Of a stretch of 7,250 bases of DNA, positions 4,283 to 7,250 are shown piece after piece. Origin of the DNA: Thiohalocapsa sp964524185 (GTDB lineage: Bacteria > Pseudomonadota > Gammaproteobacteria > Chromatiales > Chromatiaceae); the NCBI GenBank assembly GCA_964524185.1, contig CAZGCI010000143.1, positions 1-7,250 of the forward strand, read 5' to 3'. The notes under the pieces were generated by a model, which made no database searches, was not told the DNA's origin, and was given only the letters and a program-made list of their open reading frames with translations. Both the position numbers and the translations under genes were made by a program. The first letter of the stretch is position 1; every line of letters begins with the position of its first letter.

Positions 4283-6610
4283 ATGCACCTCGTCGTCGTC
4301 GAATCACCCGCCAAGGCCAAGACCATCAAGAAATACCTCGGGCCCGATTTCGAGGTGGTGGCCTCCTACGGGCATGTACGCGACCTCATGCCCAAGGAAG
4401 GCGCCGTAGACCCCGAGCACAACTTCGCGATGAAGTACCAGATCATCGACCGCAACGAGAAGCACGTTGCCGCCATCTCGAAGCTGCTCAAGAAGGCCGA
4501 CACCCTCTACCTGGCGACGGACCCCGACCGCGAAGGCGAGGCCATCTCCTGGCACCTCTACGAGTTGCTGCACGACCGCAACCTGCTCGGCGACCGCCCC
4601 GTGTATCGCGTGGTGTTCAATGAGATCACTAAGCGCGCGGTCAACGACGCGGTCGCCAACCCGCGTGAACTCTCCACCGATCTGGTCAACGCGCAACAGG
4701 CACGGCGTGCGCTGGACTACCTGGTGGGCTTTAACCTCTCGCCGCTGTTGTGGAAGAAGGTGCGCCGCGGGCTGTCCGCGGGCCGCGTGCAGAGCCCGGC
4801 GCTGCGCCTCATCGTCGAGCGCGAGCTGGAGATCGAGGCCTTCCAGAGCCGGGAATACTGGACGGTCGAGGCCGACGCCAGCGCCGCGGACGAGAAGCTC
4901 GGCGATAAGCCCTTCGTGGCCAAGCTGACCCAATTCAACGGCGAGAAGGTGGAGCAGTTCACCATCACGGACGAGGAGCGCGCCCGCGCGGTAGAACAGG
5001 CGCTGCTGCAGGCCACCGGCGGCGCTCCGGGCGGCGAACTTCGGGTGGAGAAGGTCGAGCGCAAGCAGCGCAAGCGCAATCCGGCACCGCCGTTCATTAC
5101 CTCAACGCTGCAGCAGGAGGCTGCACGCAAGCTTGGCTTCACGGCCCAGCGCACCATGCGCACCGCGCAGCAGCTGTATGAGGGTGTCGACATCGGCCAG
5201 GGGGCCGTCGGACTCATCACCTACATGCGCACGGACTCCGTGAACCTGGCACAGGAAGCCATCGCCGAGCTGCGGGATTACATCGGCGAGCGCTACGGTG
5301 CCGCCTACGTCCCGCCCCAGCCGCGGGCCTTCAAGACCAAGTCCAAGAACGCCCAGGAGGCGCACGAGGCCATCCGGCCGACGTCCATCCGCAATGCGCC
5401 AAAGGACATCAAGGCCCATCTCACCGCCGACCAGGCCAAGCTCTACGAGCTGATCTGGAAACGCACCCTGGCCTGCCAGATGGCCCAGGCCCTCATCAAC
5501 CAGGTGGCCGTGGACCTGTCTGCCGGTGCGGGCAACCTATTCCGCGCCACTGGCTCCACGGTGGCGGAAGCGGGCTTCATGCGGGTGTATCTGGAGGGCC
5601 GCGACGACGCCGCCAGCGCCGACGACGACGAGGAGCGCATGCTGCCGGACATGCAGGAAGGGCAGCTTGTGGCCCTTCAGGCCATCCGCCCGGAGCAGCA
5701 CTTCACCGAGCCACCACCGCGCTACAGCGAGGCATCATTGGTGAAGGCGCTCGAGGAGCTCGGCATCGGCCGCCCATCCACCTATGCCTCCATCATCTCG
5801 ACGCTGCAGGAACGCGAGTACGTGGTGCTGGACAAGAAGCGCTTCCTGCCGACCGACGTCGGTCGTATCGTCAACAAATTCCTGACCGAGCACTTCACCT
5901 CCTACGTCGACTACGATTTCACCGCCAAGCTGGAGGACGAGCTGGACGCGGTTTCCCGCGGCGAAGGGGACTGGATTCCACTGCTCGAGCAGTTCTGGAA
6001 GCCCTTCAAAGACCGTCTGGACCACACGCAGGAGAACGTCGAGCGCAAGGACGTCACCCAAGAGACCATCGACGAGCAATGCCCAGAGTGCGGCGGCCAG
6101 CTCGCCAAACGGCTCGGGCGCAACGGGCTCTTCATCGGCTGCACCAACTACCCGGAGTGCAAGTACACCCGCAACCTGGAGGAGGGCAAGGGCGAGAAGG
6201 AGGAGCCGCAAATCGTCGAGGGCCGCAGCTGCCCCGAGTGCGGCTCCGAGCTCGCCATCAAGCGCGGGCGCTACGGCAAGTTCATCGGCTGCACCGCCTA
6301 CCCAAAGTGCCGTCACATCGAGCCCTTGGAGAAGCCCGTCGACACCGGTGTGCAATGCCCGCAGTGCAGCGTCGGTACGCTGCAGCAAAAGAAATCCCGC
6401 CGCGGCAAGGTCTTCTTCTCCTGCTCCACCTATCCCAAGTGCGATTACGCCGTGTGGAACCAGCCCCTCGCCGAGCCTTGCCCCCAGTGCGGCTGGCCGG
6501 TGCTGACGCTGAAGGTCACCAAGACCAAGGGTGCACAGAAGGTCTGCCCGCAGAAGGAATGCGGCTATACGGCGCCGGCCGAGGAGGTCGAGGTCGAGGC
6601 GGCGTCTTGA
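4283..6610 (+). CDS. topA: DNA topoisomerase I (type IA)
   Basis: A 775-residue enzyme that relaxes negative supercoils by cutting one strand through a phosphotyrosine link, passing the other strand and resealing. The Toprim domain opens at residue 3 (LVVVESPAKAKTIKKYLG, Glu7 and Lys11 equivalent to E. coli Glu9 and Lys13) and holds the acidic triad Asp80, Asp82, Glu84 in TDPDREGE. The catalytic tyrosine is Tyr314 in GLITYMRTDS, with Arg316 beside it (E. coli Tyr319, Arg321). The conserved GLSAGRVQSPALRLIVERE and GIGRPSTYASIISTL segments are intact. Four C-terminal C4 zinc-finger modules start at Cys600, Cys650, Cys692 and Cys733, each beginning CPxC; the first three close with YPxC and the last with CPxxxC. 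It is shorter than the 865-residue E. coli enzyme, mainly in the C-terminal region. The ATG at 4283 gives the usual N-terminus but lacks a Shine-Dalgarno sequence; a TTG at 4220 would extend it by 21 residues. Confidence 0.97.
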   Translation: MHLVVVESPAKAKTIKKYLGPDFEVVASYGHVRDLMPKEGAVDPEHNFAMKYQIIDRNEKHVAAISKLLKKADTLYLATDPDREGEAISWHLYELLHDRNLLGDRPVYRVVFNEITKRAVNDAVANPRELSTDLVNAQQARRALDYLVGFNLSPLLWKKVRRGLSAGRVQSPALRLIVERELEIEAFQSREYWTVEADASAADEKLGDKPFVAKLTQFNGEKVEQFTITDEERARAVEQALLQATGGAPGGELRVEKVERKQRKRNPAPPFITSTLQQEAARKLGFTAQRTMRTAQQLYEGVDIGQGAVGLITYMRTDSVNLAQEAIAELRDYIGERYGAAYVPPQPRAFKTKSKNAQEAHEAIRPTSIRNAPKDIKAHLTADQAKLYELIWKRTLACQMAQALINQVAVDLSAGAGNLFRATGSTVAEAGFMRVYLEGRDDAASADDDEERMLPDMQEGQLVALQAIRPEQHFTEPPPRYSEASLVKALEELGIGRPSTYASIISTLQEREYVVLDKKRFLPTDVGRIVNKFLTEHFTSYVDYDFTAKLEDELDAVSRGEGDWIPLLEQFWKPFKDRLDHTQENVERKDVTQETIDEQCPECGGQLAKRLGRNGLFIGCTNYPECKYTRNLEEGKGEKEEPQIVEGRSCPECGSELAIKRGRYGKFIGCTAYPKCRHIEPLEKPVDTGVQCPQCSVGTLQQKKSRRGKVFFSCSTYPKCDYAVWNQPLAEPCPQCGWPVLTLKVTKTKGAQKVCPQKECGYTAPAEEVEVEAAS

Positions 6611-6655
6611 TCGCGTTGCCCGGCGTCGACCGGTGCGGGCAGCTGCCCCGGCGGG

Positions 6656-6680
6656 TGTTGCCCAACAGGGCCCGCTGTTG
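6656..6680 (+). repeat. Overlapping inverted repeats after topA (tgttg / caacag / ctgttg)
   Basis: The central caacag (6663-6668) can pair with ctgttg (6675-6680) across a 6-base loop, or its first five bases with tgttg (6656-6660) upstream. The two pairings exclude each other. The element starts 46 bases past the topA stop. No T-tract follows, so terminator function is unproven. Confidence 0.35.
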
Positions 6681-6782
6681 CACCGATGTCCGTCAATAGA
6701 GTGCTCGACTGCGCGAGAGCGTTGCCGATGCGTCAAGTTTTCCAGGCCGCTTCGTGCCCCAAGCGCCGGCAGGCGCAAAGGA

Positions 6783-6825
6783 CCAAGGCGCAACGCCTAA
6801 TGCCAAGTGGGCATCCGCACCTTGG
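6783..6825 (+). repeat. Nested inverted repeats in the topA-tsaC spacer
   Basis: An outer pair, ccaagg (6783-6788) and ccttgg (6820-6825), encloses atgcc-aagtg-ggcat (6800-6814). A third stem, aggcg-caa-cgcct (6786-6798), overlaps the left outer arm. The arrangement could fold as a branched RNA, but every stem is only 5-6 bp. Confidence 0.3.
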
Positions 6826-6844
6826 CCCTCGGCCCTCGGCCCTG
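6824..6844 (+). repeat. Tandem repeat of a 7-base unit (ggccctc x3)
   Basis: Three consecutive 7-base units are present: ggccctc at 6824-6830 and 6831-6837, and ggccctg at 6838-6844. Flanking tggcc (6823-6827) and ggcca (6844-6848) are also complementary. This looks like a small slippage-type repeat and may vary in copy number between strains. Confidence 0.7.
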
Positions 6845-6938
6845 GCCATTGCAGAACCCGCTGGCGTAACGGCGCCCTAGCCGCTCGTCGGTCTAAGGCA
6901 TCGCCTCGCTAGCGTTGGTCTATCGCGCCGCGTCCTTC

Positions 6939-6942
6939 AGGA
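6939..6942 (+). promoter_or_regulatory. Shine-Dalgarno sequence of tsaC
   Basis: AGGA lies 8 bases before the ATG at 6951, followed by an A-rich spacer (aaaaaa). This supports the chosen tsaC start, which no upstream start codon with a comparable signal rivals. Confidence 0.65.
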
Positions 6943-6950
6943 AAAAACAC

Positions 6951-7250
6951 ATGCGCAGCGTCGGCACCAGCCCTTTTGCCCTGCGTGAAGCAGCGCGGGT
7001 TGTCAGCCACGGCGGTGTCATCGCCTATCCCACCGAGGCGGTCTTCGGCCTCGGCTGCGACCCGCTGGATCCGGAGGCGGTGCTGCGTATTCTCGAGATC
7101 AAGGGGCGCAACATCGACAAGGGGCTGATCCTCATCGCGGCCGACATCAACGCCCTACTCCCCTATGTCACCCTGTTGGGCGCAGAGCGCATGGCCGCAA
7201 TCCGCGCTAGCTGGCCCGGCCCCAACACCTGGCTGCTGCCCGCCCGCCCC
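6951..7250 (+). CDS. tsaC: Threonylcarbamoyl-AMP synthase TsaC (YrdC/RimN), 5' part only
   Basis: The first 100 codons are present; the gene runs off the window end. TsaC makes L-threonylcarbamoyladenylate from threonine, bicarbonate and ATP. TsaB, TsaD and TsaE then transfer the group to A37 of tRNAs reading ANN codons (t6A). Visible family features are IAYPTEAVFGLGCDP (residues 24-38), the nucleotide-site pattern K51-G-R53-N-I-D-K57 followed by GLILIA (58-63), and WPGPNTWLLPA (88-98). These match E. coli TsaC closely (YPTEAVFGVGCDP, DKGLILIA, WPGP). Full-length TsaC proteins of this short class are about 185-190 residues, so roughly half is seen. The start at 6951 has a good Shine-Dalgarno sequence. 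In related genomes aroE or hemF usually follows; that cannot be checked here. There is no stop codon or frameshift in the visible part. Confidence 0.95.
   Translation, partial: MRSVGTSPFALREAARVVSHGGVIAYPTEAVFGLGCDPLDPEAVLRILEIKGRNIDKGLILIAADINALLPYVTLLGAERMAAIRASWPGPNTWLLPARP

Larger units (their letters stand above)
6611..6950. other. 340-bp topA-tsaC spacer without a convincing gene
   Basis: No open frame here has a plausible product or a ribosome-binding site. The stretch holds several short inverted repeats, a 7-base tandem repeat and an 8-base direct repeat (aggcgcaa at 6771-6778 and 6786-6793), listed where distinct. No T-run follows any stem, so I cannot call an intrinsic terminator for topA. 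I see no good -35/-10 pair for tsaC, although a promoter is expected in a gap this long. Confidence 0.5.

Noticed and set aside
6080..6580. The four repeated Cys modules considered as a separate YrdD-like gene
   Set aside because: They are in frame and continuous with the TopA core and fit the normal TopA C-terminal layout.
5735..6793. A 352-codon minus-strand open frame over the topA 3' half
   Set aside because: The Leu/Ala/Gly-rich translation is typical of the antisense of a GC-rich zinc-finger coding region, and there is no independent evidence for a gene.
6686..6880. A 64-codon plus-strand frame in the topA-tsaC spacer
   Set aside because: No Shine-Dalgarno sequence, no recognisable protein pattern, and it runs through the tandem and inverted repeats.
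1..7250. Mobile element, CRISPR, tRNA/rRNA, or a novel accessory system
   Set aside because: No transposase, terminal repeats, regularly spaced repeats, tRNA-like cloverleaf or unfamiliar multi-gene cassette was seen; the gene order is a conserved gammaproteobacterial core locus.

Overview
This window is a GC-rich, single-copy chromosomal housekeeping segment. The gene set and order point to a gammaproteobacterium: def on the minus strand, then a LysM-domain protein gene, dprA, smg, topA and the start of tsaC, all on the plus strand. From established knowledge, Pseudomonas has def, a LysM gene, dprA and tsaC in this order, and E. coli has def, smf(dprA), smg, yrdD and tsaC near each other. 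The version here keeps smg and carries a full-length topA where E. coli has yrdD, a short topoisomerase zinc-ribbon protein. I cannot name the genus from sequence alone. A high-GC lineage outside the enterics is likely.

Layout: bases 1-179 lie downstream of def and hold a GC-rich inverted repeat and possibly the first codons of another minus-strand gene (fmt would be the expected one). Peptide deformylase runs leftward from 719 to 180. A divergent intergenic region of about 370 bp (720-1092) has a short AT-rich stretch suited to promoters. The rightward series is the exported LysM protein (about 1093-2367), DprA (2444-3586), Smg/DUF494 (3698-4174), DNA topoisomerase I (4283-6610), a 340-bp spacer rich in small inverted repeats, and a TsaC gene cut off by the window end (from 6951). 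Gaps within the rightward series are 76, 110, 108 and 340 bp, so it need not be a single transcript.

Functions: Def matures N-terminal formyl-methionine and TsaC starts t6A tRNA modification, so both serve translation. DprA loads RecA on single-stranded DNA during transformation, and TopA relaxes negative supercoils. Smg has no established function. The LysM protein is probably a cell-envelope peptidoglycan-binding factor.

I saw no mobile element, CRISPR array, RNA gene, toxin or defence module, and no convincing undescribed system. The points worth a second look are modest: start-site and leader oddities at topA, def and the LysM gene, a lineage-specific-looking insert in the LysM protein, and structured spacers.
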